A stretch of DNA of 64,000 nt. Source: Natrialba sp. SSL1. GTDB taxonomy: Archaea > Halobacteriota > Halobacteria > Halobacteriales > Natrialbaceae. The DNA lies in the NCBI RefSeq assembly GCF_001861355.1, contig NZ_MASN01000060.1, positions 124,001 to 188,000 on the forward strand. The letters are read 5' to 3'. Position numbers and translations under genes: made by a program. Every line of letters begins with the position of its first letter. The stretch's first letter is position 1. This document shows, one piece after another, positions 17,764-26,999 of the stretch. A model generated the notes under the pieces. It worked only from the letters and a program-made list of their open reading frames with translations. It was not told where the DNA came from and did no database searches.

Positions 17764-18045
17764 CGGCTGAGCGAACTCGCTCCGCCGCCGATAACGACTC
17801 GGTACCGGCACGTCTCCCCGCGGTACCGATATAGTGGCAATCGGTTCCGGTTCGTGGCCGAACATGGTGACAGTCGTGAGTCAGCCAACCCACCGAGTGT
17901 CGGGGGTCAGACACCCTGCAGGGGGAGGAAATGAGAGTCGATAGCGGGCGTCCGCGATAGCGGTAACACTCACCTACAGGACAGACCAGCGACTCCATTA
18001 TCCGGTTCGAGCGGCCCTATAACCCCCGAGAACTAGGGAATAGGT

Positions 18046-18912
18046 ATGGCAGCAACCGAGTACGCCAACGACGTGTTGGTCACGGCTGACTGGGTCGCCG
18101 ACCGCCTCGACGAGTTCCAGAGCGACGACCCCACAAACCGACTGGTCGAAGTCGACGTAGACACGGAAGCCTACGACGAGGAGCACGCACCCGGTGCGAT
18201 CGGGTTCAACTGGGAGACCCAACTCCAGGACCAGACCCGCCGCGACGTCCTGGAGCAGGACGACCTCGAGGACCTCCTCGGCTCCCACGGGATCAGCGAC
18301 GACTCGACCATCGTCCTCTACGGCGACAACGCGAACTGGTTCGCCGCCTACACCTACTGGCAGCTGAAATACTACGGCCACGACGAGGTCTACCTGTTGG
18401 ACGGCGGCCGCGAGTACTGGCTCGAGAACGACTACCCGACGACCGACGAGGAGCCAGACTTCTCGACCGTCGAGTACGACGCCGCCGGCCCGCGCGAGAA
18501 CATCCGCGCCTACCGCGAGGACGTCGAAAAGGCGATCGAACGCGGCGTTCCGCTCGTCGACGTGCGCTCGCCCGAAGAATTCAGCGGCGAGATTCTCGCC
18601 CCACCAGGGCTGCAGGAGACAGCCCAGCGTGGCGGCCACATCCCGGGCGCGACGAACATCTCCTGGGCAGCCGTCACCACCGACGACGGGACGTTCAAGA
18701 GCCGCGAAGAACTCGAGTCCCTCTACGCTGAGGAAGGCATTACGGGCGGCGAAACGACGGTCGCCTACTGCCGCATCGGCGAGCGCTCGTCCGTCGCGTG
18801 GTTCGCGCTGCACGAACTGCTCGGCTACGAGGACGCGGTCAACTACGACGGCTCCTGGACCGAGTGGGGCAATCTGGTCAACGCGCCGGTCGAGACCGGC
18901 GACGGAAGCTGA
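18046..18912 (+). CDS. Thiosulfate sulfurtransferase, two rhodanese domains
   Basis: A 288-residue tandem rhodanese with silent first domain (LYGDNANW) and active second domain, Cys242 in YCRIGERSS, the CRxGx(R/T) loop typical of thiosulfate-type enzymes. HIPGATNISW and YDGSWTEWG are further family marks. It differs from the neighbour at 16969-17763 in its active-site loop (CRIGER against CNTARR), so the pair probably has different acceptors. A ferritin-like gene follows at 55 bases in the same direction. Confidence 0.94.
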   Translation: MAATEYANDVLVTADWVADRLDEFQSDDPTNRLVEVDVDTEAYDEEHAPGAIGFNWETQLQDQTRRDVLEQDDLEDLLGSHGISDDSTIVLYGDNANWFAAYTYWQLKYYGHDEVYLLDGGREYWLENDYPTTDEEPDFSTVEYDAAGPRENIRAYREDVEKAIERGVPLVDVRSPEEFSGEILAPPGLQETAQRGGHIPGATNISWAAVTTDDGTFKSREELESLYAEEGITGGETTVAYCRIGERSSVAWFALHELLGYEDAVNYDGSWTEWGNLVNAPVETGDGS

Positions 18913-18967
18913 GCGGACTGACCGGGACGAGCCAGCGACGATAATCCACCATACCAGCCCTGAACTG

Positions 18968-19666
18968 ATGACCAACGACGCACCCGACGAATCTGACACC
19001 GACAGCCCGCCCGCGGCCGAGGCCGTCCTCGAGACGGTCCGCGAGAACGCACAGACCGAACTCTCGCGACTCGGTTCCTCGAAGTCCCTCTACGCCGACA
19101 CGGGTGGCGAGATCGAGACCGAACCAGTCCTCGAGGCCACGGCGGACGCCGAGTACGCCGCCTGGCAGACGTTTAGCGCCTGGGCGGACGACGAACCCGA
19201 GACCGGCGCACGCGAGGCCTTCGAGACGACCGCCGCGGAGGAACGCGAGCACCTCGAAACCGTGCTCGGGACCCTGGAGAGCCGCGGCGACGGCGATTTC
19301 GCTGTCGAGTCCTACGACCCAACTGCAACGCCCGCCCTCCACGACTACCTCCGGACACTCGAGTCCACCCCCGAACGCGTCGGCGGATTCCTCGGTCGCA
19401 TCCTGGCGAGCAAGCGCTCGAAGGAACAGGTCGTCGGCTACTTCGTTGGCGACGCAGACCCGCAGACTGCGGCCGTCTTCCGAGAATTCGGCGATGATCT
19501 GGACGGGCAACTCGAGCGCGCCGAGGCGCTCGTCACCGAGTACTGTTCGAGCGACGCCGACCGCGAGCAGGCGATCGAGGCAGCAACGGAGGCGATCGAG
19601 ACCGCCTATACGGCGTACGTCGAGAATCTGGAAGCGCTGGGTGCGAACCCGAAGCCCGTCTGTTGA
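18968..19666 (+). CDS. Rubrerythrin/ferritin-like family protein
   Basis: A 232-residue protein, nearly all helical, with a four-helix-bundle core. ADAEYAAWQTF and AAEEREHLETV supply one Glu (about E62) and an ExxH pair (about E92, H95), the start of a di-iron site. No rubredoxin CxxC pairs are seen, so it is not a full rubrerythrin. The ATG at 18968 is used because the upstream frame lies inside the rhodanese gene. Likely co-transcribed with that gene; a role in peroxide or iron handling is inferred from family. Confidence 0.72.
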   Translation: MTNDAPDESDTDSPPAAEAVLETVRENAQTELSRLGSSKSLYADTGGEIETEPVLEATADAEYAAWQTFSAWADDEPETGAREAFETTAAEEREHLETVLGTLESRGDGDFAVESYDPTATPALHDYLRTLESTPERVGGFLGRILASKRSKEQVVGYFVGDADPQTAAVFREFGDDLDGQLERAEALVTEYCSSDADREQAIEAATEAIETAYTAYVENLEALGANPKPVC

Positions 19667-19680
19667 CGCCCGCTGCAGGC

Positions 19681-20523
19681 TCAGACGAGTCGCTCGACAC
19701 GATCAGCGAGCTCAAGCGAGGCTGTCTCGATCTCCGCATCCAGACCGGCGACCGTATCGTGGAAGTTCGTTCGGTAACTCGCCGGTCCCTGGTACTCCAT
19801 CTCAGCCGCGCGCTCGCCCGCGATGCCAAACGCAAGTGTTCCGTGAAGTGCCGCGGCGTGGGCGTCCTCGAGTGCACCGTTGAACGCGGCGAGGGTCGCG
19901 CCGAGCATGCAGCCGGTGCCGACGACCTCGCCGAGCATCTCGTGGCCCGCGGTGAGTCGGTAGGCGCTGTTCGCATCGGCGACGATATCCTCGACCCCGC
20001 TGGCGACGACGATTGAACCGGTCGAGTCGGCGAGCGAGCGGGCGGTCTCCTCGATATCGTCGTAGTCGCCGACGGATTCGACGCCCTTCACGTCGGCTTC
20101 GACGCCCGCAAGCGCGCTGATCTCGCCGTAGTTGCCCTTGATAACAGTGAACGAGACTTCGTCGAGCAGCGTCTGTGCGACCGACTTACGTGTCGGCGTG
20201 GAACCGACGCCGACGGGGTCGAGGATGACCGGAATGTCGCGGTCGGCTGCCGTCTGTGCAGCCTCGCGCATCGCTTCGACTTTCTGCTCCGGAACCTGGC
20301 CCGTGTTGAACAGCACGGCGTCTGCACCCTGGGCCATCTCGCCGGCGTCGCCGGGCGAGTCGGCCATCACCGGGAGCGCGTCCCAGTGGAGGATGAGGTT
20401 CGCCACGTCGTTCATCGTCACCTCGTTGGTCAGCGCCTGGACGAGCGGCGGGGCCTCCGCGATGGCCCGCAGCGAGTCCGCCAGTTCGTCGCCGGTAACG
20501 TCGGGTGAGTCAGTGTCACTCAT
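19681..20523 (-). CDS. thiM: Hydroxyethylthiazole kinase
   Basis: A 280-residue ThiM, which phosphorylates 4-methyl-5-(2-hydroxyethyl)thiazole for thiamine salvage. Family marks include ALTNEVTMNDVAN near the N-terminus, VILDPVGVG, VIKGNYGEI and the ATP/active-site VVGTGCMLGA with the conserved Cys. Its start overlaps the ThiE stop by four bases (ATGA), so ThiE-ThiM are translationally coupled. ThiM makes the thiazole phosphate that ThiE joins to the pyrimidine. Confidence 0.97.
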   Translation of the reverse strand: MSDTDSPDVTGDELADSLRAIAEAPPLVQALTNEVTMNDVANLILHWDALPVMADSPGDAGEMAQGADAVLFNTGQVPEQKVEAMREAAQTAADRDIPVILDPVGVGSTPTRKSVAQTLLDEVSFTVIKGNYGEISALAGVEADVKGVESVGDYDDIEETARSLADSTGSIVVASGVEDIVADANSAYRLTAGHEMLGEVVGTGCMLGATLAAFNGALEDAHAAALHGTLAFGIAGERAAEMEYQGPASYRTNFHDTVAGLDAEIETASLELADRVERLV

Positions 20524-21191
20524 TCGGTGGCCCCTCCGTGCTCGACGTGCTTTGCCGTTTCGACGGTCGAGGCGAGCGCGGCGGTTGCAGCCTGCGGATC
20601 GTCGACAGCGGTGATCGCCGAGATGACCGCGACGCCGACTGCGCCCGCCTCGACGACCGGCCCGGCGTTGTCGGCCGTGATCCCGCCGATGCCGACCGCC
20701 GGAATCGAAATCGCGTCGGTGATGTCGGCGACGCGCTCCGGGCCGACGCCGTCTTTGTGTCTCTCGACATCCTTCGAGGTCGTGCCGTAAATTGTTCCGA
20801 CACCGACGTAGTCCGCGCCGTCGGCTTCGGCCTGCTCAGCCTCTGTTACTGTCGCTGTCGAACAGCCGACAATTGCGTCCGGCCCGAGCAGATCTCGAGC
20901 GACCGAGACGGGAAGATCCGACTGGCCGACGTGTACGCCGTCTGCGTCGATCGCCTGCGCGATGTCGACCCGGTCGTTGACGATCAGGTCCACGCCCGCC
21001 TCGGCCGTCAGTTCGCGCAGTTCCCGACCGAGTTCGTACCGAAACCGAGTGTCGGTGTCCTTCTCGCGGAGCTGGACGGCGTCCACTCCACCCGCGATCG
21101 CCGCCTCGACGATCTCGAGCGTCGAGCGCCCCGCCGAGACGGACTCCTGGGTGACGAGATAGGTCTGCCAGTTTGAGGGTACCGGTGCCAT
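20520..21191 (-). CDS. thiE: Thiamine-phosphate synthase
   Basis: A 223-residue TIM-barrel enzyme joining HMP-pyrophosphate and thiazole phosphate to thiamine phosphate. Marks: AVQLREKDTDTR (pyrophosphate-binding), IVNDRVDIA, DGVHVGQSDLP, DYVGVGTIYGTTSK and VGIGGITADN. First gene of the thiE-thiM pair. No TPP riboswitch core (CTGAGA) is visible upstream; instead TCACTAAGTGA, an 11-bp palindrome, lies 22-32 bases before the start. Confidence 0.97.
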   Translation of the reverse strand: MAPVPSNWQTYLVTQESVSAGRSTLEIVEAAIAGGVDAVQLREKDTDTRFRYELGRELRELTAEAGVDLIVNDRVDIAQAIDADGVHVGQSDLPVSVARDLLGPDAIVGCSTATVTEAEQAEADGADYVGVGTIYGTTSKDVERHKDGVGPERVADITDAISIPAVGIGGITADNAGPVVEAGAVGVAVISAITAVDDPQAATAALASTVETAKHVEHGGATE

Positions 21192-21212
21192 ACGAACACG
21201 GGCGCGCGGTGA

Positions 21213-21236
21213 TCACTAAGTGACTTCGGTCAGTGA
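21213..21236. promoter_or_regulatory. Palindrome cluster in the thiE promoter
   Basis: TCACT-A-AGTGA (21213-21223) is followed by a related TCAGTGA (21230-21236). It lies immediately upstream of thiE and could bind a thiamine-responsive repressor, in place of the missing riboswitch. Confidence 0.35.
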
Positions 21237-21273
21237 CCATCCCGCGTCAGAGTCCCTCCGCCACGCCCTGCGG

Positions 21274-21942
21274 CTACAGCGACGGTTCCTGGACAACCGA
21301 ATCGAGAAGGGACTCGAGTGTCGTCTCTCCCGTTCCCCTTTCGCTTCCCGTCCCATCTCCAGCTCCCTCCGCATCTTTCTCCGGTGGCTCTGCTGGCGCA
21401 CGGAATTCGGGAAACGGCGTCGGTGGCTCGGGTTCTGTCTCTTTTGCCGAGAGCTGGTAGCGCCACCAGCAGACGTCGTGCCACTCGTCCTGGGTATACC
21501 CCATGGCGGGGAAGTCGACTATTCGTTCGAAGCCGAACGACTCGTGAAACGCCACCGTCGCCGGGTTCGGTAGCGTCGTCACCGCGTAGGCCTCGTAGAA
21601 GCCCTGGGCCTCGAGGACCGCGAGCAGCGACGTGTAGAGCGTTCGCCCGACGCCCGACTGGCGAGCGTCCGCCGCGACGTAAACGGAGAGTTCGACGACC
21701 CACTGGTAGGCCTGGCGCTTTCGTAGCGGACCCGCGTAGGCGTAGCCGAGCACCGTCCCGTCCTCGCGCTCGGCGACGAGCCAGGGGTACTGCTCGAGTG
21801 TCGACTCGATACGGTCTGCCATCTCGTCGGCGGTCGGCGGCGTCTCCTCGAAGGTGACTGCAGAGGACGAACAGAAGGGGGCGTAGATGTCGCGAACGGC
21901 GGCCGCATCGGCCGTGGTGGCAACTCGAATGTGTGGGTCCAT
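21274..21942 (-). CDS. GNAT family N-acetyltransferase (phosphinothricin acetyltransferase-like)
   Basis: A 222-residue protein. The N-terminal 170 residues form a GNAT fold: IRVATTADAAAVRDIY start, acetyl-CoA-binding RQSGVGR and the late AFHESFGFERI motif, all typical of the phosphinothricin/methionine-sulfone acetyltransferase branch. The C-terminal about 50 residues are a Pro/Glu/Gly-rich tail absent from bacterial relatives. The natural substrate is probably a small amine such as an amino acid analogue. Eight bases separate it from the upstream lipoprotein gene. Confidence 0.87.
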   Translation of the reverse strand: MDPHIRVATTADAAAVRDIYAPFCSSSAVTFEETPPTADEMADRIESTLEQYPWLVAEREDGTVLGYAYAGPLRKRQAYQWVVELSVYVAADARQSGVGRTLYTSLLAVLEAQGFYEAYAVTTLPNPATVAFHESFGFERIVDFPAMGYTQDEWHDVCWWRYQLSAKETEPEPPTPFPEFRAPAEPPEKDAEGAGDGTGSERGTGETTLESLLDSVVQEPSL

Positions 21943-21950
21943 GTGTCGTG

Positions 21951-22688
21951 TCAGCCACTGTTTTCTGCCGGGCGCGTATAAGTTCGCTGCCCCGAGTACG
22001 AGCCTTCCGAGCAGGCGACCAGTTCCCCGTCCGTTTGCGGGTCAGGATCGAACGACGGCTCCGTTCCAATCCCGTCGTACTGCGCGCGCAGCGCGACGTG
22101 GTCGTTGAGGAAGTAGGTCACTCGAACGTCCCACTCGGCGTGCTCCGTGTGCACCGTCTCCGTCACCAGATCGTACACCAGCGAGAGCAATACGCCCTCG
22201 GGCTCGCGCCCGTCGTTAGCCGCGTCGCTATCACCGTCATCTACGTCGCGGTCCTCGTCATCTACGTCGCTGCCACCACCATCACCCGTTCGCACCTCGT
22301 CCGCGACCGGCGAAACCTGGTGTCGCGAAATCGAGAGTTCGAACTCGCGCGCCTGATCGCCGTGTGCCGCGAGAAACTCCCGCTGGCGATACGCGCGCTC
22401 GAGTGCACCCACGTACGCTAGCGCACTCTGTGAGCGCTCGGCTGGTTCGGGCGGGTACTCGAGTAGTTCGAACTCGATCTCGGACGTGTCTTCGTCGGCC
22501 GACGCGGGTGGGAACGCAGTCGGTCGAGAAACAGCAGTACAGTCAACATTGGTTCCAGGAGGTGTAGATTCACCGTTCGATGCAGCCGTCTCTGGATCGC
22601 TGAACCAGTCCGTCGAACAACCCGCTGTGAGAGCGGAGAGGGAGGCGGTAGACGCGAGAACCGACCGACGAGAGCGGGGAGGGCACAT
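21951..22688 (-). CDS. Predicted lipoprotein, 245 aa
   Basis: Starts MCPPRSRRSVLASTASL with lipobox TAGC (Cys24). The mature protein has an N-terminal variable part, a central helical stretch (SALAYVGALERAYRQREFL), an Asp/Gly acidic insert (about 150-175) and a beta-rich C-terminal region. The gene probably shares a transcript with the acetyltransferase gene 8 bases downstream. No family recognised; function unknown. Confidence 0.7.
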   Translation of the reverse strand: MCPPRSRRSVLASTASLSALTAGCSTDWFSDPETAASNGESTPPGTNVDCTAVSRPTAFPPASADEDTSEIEFELLEYPPEPAERSQSALAYVGALERAYRQREFLAAHGDQAREFELSISRHQVSPVADEVRTGDGGGSDVDDEDRDVDDGDSDAANDGREPEGVLLSLVYDLVTETVHTEHAEWDVRVTYFLNDHVALRAQYDGIGTEPSFDPDPQTDGELVACSEGSYSGQRTYTRPAENSG

Positions 22689-22796
22689 ACACGCACGTCA
22701 GTCAGGCCACCAATAGCTGTTTCGTATCTAACTGCTACGGGGCGCAGAGAACGTCGGCTGAGGAAAGACGACTGGGTCGATGCCAGCAGTGAGCGA

Positions 22797-24188
22797 CTAC
22801 TCGTCCTCGAGTAGTCGGTCGACCATCTCCTCCGGATCGAAGCGTTCGAGGTGGTCGTAGCCCTGGCCGACACCGAGGAAGAGAATCGGGCGACCGGTGA
22901 CGTGTGCGACCGAAATCGCCGCCCCGCCGTTCGAGTCGGCGTCGGCTTTCGTCAGGATCGCACCGTCGATTTCGGCCGCGTTGTTGAACTCGCGGGCGCG
23001 GTTGACCGCGTCCTGGCCGGCCACCGCCTCGTCGACGAACAGCGTCATGTCCGGGTCGACGACGCGGTCGATCTTCTCGAGTTGATCCATCAGCCCCTCG
23101 TCAGTGTGGAGCCGGCCCGCCGTGTCGCCGAGGACGATGTCGACGTCGTTTGCCTCGGCGTACTCGACGGCGTCGTACAGCACCGCAGCGGGGTCGCCGC
23201 CCTGCTCGTGGGTAATTATTTTCGTGTCGAGCGCGTTGGCGTGCTCCTGAATCTGCTCGTTGGCCCCGGCGCGGTAGGTGTCGCCGTTGGCCATCACGGT
23301 GGAGTAGCCCCGCTCCTCGAAGTAGCGGCTGAGCTTTGCGATCGAAGTGGTCTTCCCGACGCCGTTGACGCCGGTGAAGATGATCGTCACCGGCTTGTCC
23401 TCGACCGCGATTCGCTCGTCGAAGTCGAACTGGCCGACGCTGATCACGTCGTAGATCGCATCCCGGAGCGCCTCCTCGACGACCGCACCCGTCGAGGTCG
23501 TGAACGTCCGCGTCTCGCCGATCAGTTCGTTACGGATGTTGTCGAGAATTTCCTCGGCGACGCCCATCTCGACGTCACTCGAGAGCAGCGCCATCTCGAG
23601 TTCGTGGAGCGGCCCTTCGAGGTCTTCCTCCTCGATGACGAACTTGCCCTTGACGAAGGATTTGGCCTTGCGGCCGAAGCCGGTGCTGCCGTTGTCGTCT
23701 GTGTCGGTGTCGTCAGTCTCGGCGTCGGCCTCGTCGGTCTCGTCGGTATCGGACGCAGCATCGATACCAGCATCGGTATCCACCTCTCCCGCCGTCTCGG
23801 ATTCGGGCACAGTCTCGGTCTCGGCGCTCGTCCCGGACGGGGACTCGAGCGCGGCGTCGCTCGTGGGTGCGTCGGACTCGGTGGACGGTGCTGTGTCAGT
23901 GGCTGGCTGGTCGGTGGGGTCGGCGGTTCGAGCACCGGCGTCGGTGCCGGTATCGGTATCGGTATCGGTATCCGAACCTGCACCGACATCCGCGGCTGGC
24001 TCGGCGTCGACCGCGTCAGCCGTCTCGGCTGCATCGGCTGGCGCAGCTTCGTCCTCGGCGGCGTCAGCTCCGGCCTCGACATCGCTCTCGTCTTCGGCTG
24101 GGTCGTCGACTTCCTCGACGTTCTCTTCGGCAGCTTCCTCGGCGTCCTTTCGGAAGCTTCCGAGTTTTTCCTTCAGATTATCGAACAT
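22797..24188 (-). CDS. ftsY: Signal recognition particle receptor FtsY
   Basis: A 463-residue SRP receptor GTPase. A long acidic linker (about 20-168, Asp/Glu/Thr/Ala repeats, with SDTDTDTDTDTG) precedes the NG domain: GVNGVGKTT (273-281), DTAGR (355-359), TKAD (413-416). The acidic domain, which in bacteria helps membrane attachment, is unusually long and repetitive here. Last gene of a leftward string after prefoldin alpha (117-base gap). Works with SRP54. Confidence 0.97.
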   Translation of the reverse strand: MFDNLKEKLGSFRKDAEEAAEENVEEVDDPAEDESDVEAGADAAEDEAAPADAAETADAVDAEPAADVGAGSDTDTDTDTGTDAGARTADPTDQPATDTAPSTESDAPTSDAALESPSGTSAETETVPESETAGEVDTDAGIDAASDTDETDEADAETDDTDTDDNGSTGFGRKAKSFVKGKFVIEEEDLEGPLHELEMALLSSDVEMGVAEEILDNIRNELIGETRTFTTSTGAVVEEALRDAIYDVISVGQFDFDERIAVEDKPVTIIFTGVNGVGKTTSIAKLSRYFEERGYSTVMANGDTYRAGANEQIQEHANALDTKIITHEQGGDPAAVLYDAVEYAEANDVDIVLGDTAGRLHTDEGLMDQLEKIDRVVDPDMTLFVDEAVAGQDAVNRAREFNNAAEIDGAILTKADADSNGGAAISVAHVTGRPILFLGVGQGYDHLERFDPEEMVDRLLEDE

Positions 24189-24305
24189 TGTAACGGTGAC
24201 TGTAGGGAGTGGGTAGTGGCTGCTGACTGTAAACTGCTGTCTGCGAACTGCTGGCGGCTGGTCGGTACCTGGTGCAACGAGCGCCCGTACCGTTCAGTTG
24301 CGCAC

Positions 24306-24761
24306 TTACTCGTCGGGCTCCTGCCCCGGCTGGCCGCCCATCTGCTGCATCTGCTGTTGCATCGCCTGCTGCTGGAGCTGCTGGGCCTGGGACTCGAGTT
24401 CGTCGCTCTCGGATTCGAACTCGTCGATCTCGTCTTCGAGGTCGTCGATGCGGTCGTCGAGCGTCTCCTTCTTGCGCTCGAGTGCGCCGACGGCGTCGTC
24501 CTGGTCGAACTCAGCGGCGTAGTCCGAGCCGAGTTCGACGATTGCCTCGTCGATGTCTTCGATCGTTGCGCGGAGGTACGCGCCGCCGCCGAGTGGGACC
24601 TGCACCGTCGAGCCAGTTTCGAGCGTCTCGAGGGCGTCGATTGCCTCGTCGACCTCGCCCTGCTCTGTCCGAATGTCCTCAACTTCGCCTTCGAGCGCGG
24701 TGATCTGTTCCTGAATCTCCTGAATTTCCTGGGAAAGCTGCTGGAGCTGTTGTTGACTCAT
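24306..24761 (-). CDS. pfdA: Prefoldin subunit alpha
   Basis: A 151-residue chaperone subunit with N-terminal coiled coil (MSQQQLQQLSQEIQEIQEQI), central beta hairpins (VQVPLGGGAYLRATI) and C-terminal coiled coil, the alpha-class prefoldin layout. It delivers unfolded proteins to the thermosome. The C-terminus is Gln/Met-rich (QMQQMGGQPGQEPDE). ATG 24761 was preferred to 24770. It lies between the DUF6159 gene and ftsY. Confidence 0.95.
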   Translation of the reverse strand: MSQQQLQQLSQEIQEIQEQITALEGEVEDIRTEQGEVDEAIDALETLETGSTVQVPLGGGAYLRATIEDIDEAIVELGSDYAAEFDQDDAVGALERKKETLDDRIDDLEDEIDEFESESDELESQAQQLQQQAMQQQMQQMGGQPGQEPDE

Positions 24762-24784
24762 GGCTTTCACTCCGGCAGGCAGTC

Positions 24785-24826
24785 GGAAGAATCTTCCCTT
24801 CCACAGCTATTTCCGCGGCTTCGCGG
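24785..24826. promoter_or_regulatory. Two short hairpins upstream of prefoldin alpha
   Basis: GGAAGA-A-TCTTCC (24785-24797) and CCGCG-GCTT-CGCGG (24813-24826) are perfect inverted repeats in the 103-base gap between the DUF6159 gene and pfdA. One could be a terminator, the other an operator or leader hairpin of pfdA. Confidence 0.35.
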
Positions 24827-24864
24827 GCGTTTCACCGAAACCGGGCGTAGCGGACCGCTCCGGG

Positions 24865-25815
24865 CTAGATCTGTCCCGGCTCCCGGTTCGAGGGCTGTCC
24901 CGTCATCCCAGTTCCGCCACGGCGAGGTCGCGTGAGTGCATCGGGATCGATGCCGTCGAACTCCGGCGGAAGCGAGCCGTCGCGGGCATACTTGTAGAGT
25001 GCGGTCTTGGCGATGCCCGTCGCAGCCTGATAGACCGCCAACAGGACGCCGATCACCAGCAGTGTCGGGACGAGCGTAAACGTGAGCACCGACCACGGAT
25101 CAGCGAGCGCGAACATCGGCGCACCGATGCCGGCGAGTGCGGTGAGGACGATCAGCGGCACCATCACGAGTCCGACGCCGAGGCTGATCCCGCCGACCTG
25201 TCCCCACGTCTCGCGGAACAGGCTAGCGCTCTCGCGCAGCGAGTTCCGAACGCCACCGTCCTGAAAGACGATCACGGGGACGATGAAGAACGTCATCGCG
25301 AACCAGGCGAAGCCGGCCAGCGAGCGGGCGAGTCGTGCCCCCCAGCCGTCCTGACTCTCGAGTGCCTGGAAGATGAGGCCGACAACGGTACCGACGGCAC
25401 CCCACGCGAGAATCGTCCGGCGAGACTCCCAGGCACCGGCGAGGCCGGCACGGAGGCTGGTCGGTTCGTCGGCGAACATGGTGCCGACGGCGTGGACGAG
25501 CGCCGCGCTAAAGAACGTCGCAATCGAGGTGGCGACGAACATGAAGCCGACGGAGGCAGCCACAAGGAGGGCTGTGACTGCCGTCTCGGCCGACCCGTCT
25601 GAGACTGTCGTAAACTGCTCAACGAGCGCCATGCCGTAGCCGACACCGAACAGCGCGGCGACGATACCACCGAGCAGCCCGATTAGCCCGACGATCCAGG
25701 CGAGGCCGTACATGACCGGAAACGCGAGGAGCCACTTCTCGCGCCGGAGGACACCGAACGAGGCTTTTGCGATCGCGAGGCCAGTTTTGAATCTGGCGAA
25801 CAGGGACCCGAACAT
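24865..25815 (-). CDS. DUF6159 family membrane protein
   Basis: A 316-residue protein with about six membrane helices. The start MFGSLFARFKTGLAIAKASF and following WLLAFPVMYGL match the haloarchaeal/actinobacterial DUF6159 type as I recall it. A cytoplasmic tail (about 280-316) is basic and Pro/Gly-rich. It sits between eIF6 and prefoldin alpha, where archaea usually carry the small ribosomal protein LX (RPL20A). Function unknown. Confidence 0.75.
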   Translation of the reverse strand: MFGSLFARFKTGLAIAKASFGVLRREKWLLAFPVMYGLAWIVGLIGLLGGIVAALFGVGYGMALVEQFTTVSDGSAETAVTALLVAASVGFMFVATSIATFFSAALVHAVGTMFADEPTSLRAGLAGAWESRRTILAWGAVGTVVGLIFQALESQDGWGARLARSLAGFAWFAMTFFIVPVIVFQDGGVRNSLRESASLFRETWGQVGGISLGVGLVMVPLIVLTALAGIGAPMFALADPWSVLTFTLVPTLLVIGVLLAVYQAATGIAKTALYKYARDGSLPPEFDGIDPDALTRPRRGGTGMTGQPSNREPGQI

Positions 25816-26047
25816 ACGAGTGTCATGTTGCTACCGTATCATAAGTCTTGAGGACCGTTCGTACCACTGATCCGTTCAGTATGAGGTGTCTACCGCAGAG
25901 ACACGCCGTTTGAGTGGACTCATTCACGGTCGAGTCTGCGAAGGTTGGTACCTAATAGGCACAAACCCAGGTCCAGGGCGACGCGAACGGAGCGTCAACC
26001 GCAAAAACGGATCGCAAAACCGAACCGACCGGGACAGTTCGCAGCAG

Positions 26048-26713
26048 TTAGTCGAGATAGCCGAGTGCATCTTCGATCCGGCCGAGTTCCGGACCCGTCG
26101 TATCCTCGCCGACGACGTAGCCCGACTCGTTGGCCAGCAGCCCCGACCCGACCAGCGGCGCACCGTAGTTGATCGTCCCGACATCCGCGCGAACGTCGAG
26201 CGCGTCCTCGAGTACGTCGAGTTCCTCGTCGGTCGCCTTCGGATGACAGAGCACACCCGAGTTCGTCGCGACCGCAGCGGTGCCGACGGTGCGAACGCCT
26301 GCGAGATCGCCGCGTTCGACCGGCACGTCGAGCGTGTCCTTGATGATCTGGATTGCCTCACGAGGCAGGTCCGGATGGACGTAGGCCCCGTAGTCGTTCG
26401 CGAGGACGACGTTCCCGGCGGCGTTGATACTGCCGGGCAACTCTGCGACGGGTAGGTCGACGTCCTCCTCGAGTCGTTCGCGCTCGTACTCGAGTACACG
26501 GGAGCTGACGAGGAGGCCGTTTTCGTTACCCGTCGCTAGCGCGCCGACGGTCGAGGAACCGCCGACGGTCGTCTGAATCGCGGGGACCGCGAGTTCATCG
26601 GTCAGGTCGGCGACGATATCGTCGTCGACGTCCGGGCGAACGAGCACGCACGAGTCGGTCGCACGGGCGAAGACGCCGACGTAGGCCGACCCGGCGAAGG
26701 CGAGTCGCTGCAA
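26048..26713 (-). CDS. eif6: Translation initiation factor 6
   Basis: A 221-residue pentein-fold anti-association factor that binds the large ribosomal subunit. The five-fold repeat is visible in recurring V-L-x-x-x-x-G-x-x-V-x-P/x-x-A elements ([53 protein letters not shown]). Two bases separate it from L31e upstream, so it belongs to the L39e-L31e-eIF6 operon. Confidence 0.97.
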   Translation of the reverse strand: MQRLAFAGSAYVGVFARATDSCVLVRPDVDDDIVADLTDELAVPAIQTTVGGSSTVGALATGNENGLLVSSRVLEYERERLEEDVDLPVAELPGSINAAGNVVLANDYGAYVHPDLPREAIQIIKDTLDVPVERGDLAGVRTVGTAAVATNSGVLCHPKATDEELDVLEDALDVRADVGTINYGAPLVGSGLLANESGYVVGEDTTGPELGRIEDALGYLD

Positions 26714-26715
26714 GT

Positions 26716-26994
26716 TTAGTCGGCGACCTCGGCCTCGACGACGGCCTCGCCCTCTTCGTCGAAGCGAGCCGCGCGGACGCGGAGCTTGCGTGGCGGGTTC
26801 GCTCGACCCTGGGACCAGACCTCCTCGTTGATCGAGGGGTCGAGTCGGATGGCGTCCTCGTCGACGGCGAAGTGCTTGGCGAGGTGTTCGCGGATGAGTC
26901 GCATGGCGAGGTCCGCGGCCTCGTGGTTTGCGCCCTTCTTGACGTCCCGCAGCGGGACGGTTACAACGCGTTCTTCGAAATCACTTGCACTCAT
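26716..26994 (-). CDS. rpl31e: Large ribosomal subunit protein eL31
   Basis: A 92-residue protein beginning [20 protein letters not shown], with the family pattern [20 protein letters not shown] and [14 protein letters not shown], ending in an acidic tail. Middle gene of the L39e-L31e-eIF6 operon with gaps of 5 and 1-2 bases. Confidence 0.97.
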   Translation of the reverse strand: MSASDFEERVVTVPLRDVKKGANHEAADLAMRLIREHLAKHFAVDEDAIRLDPSINEEVWSQGRANPPRKLRVRAARFDEEGEAVVEAEVAD

Positions 26995-26999
26995 TGATC

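Noticed and set aside
20520-21300. TPP riboswitch upstream of thiE
   Set aside because: No CTGAGA or matching P-helix partners seen in the 80 bases before thiE; only short palindromes.
22851-24935. 694-residue open frame on the plus strand
   Set aside because: It is the antisense of ftsY and prefoldin alpha; GC-rich acidic genes leave long open frames on the opposite strand. The product is Val/Leu/Gly/Arg repetitive with no domain.
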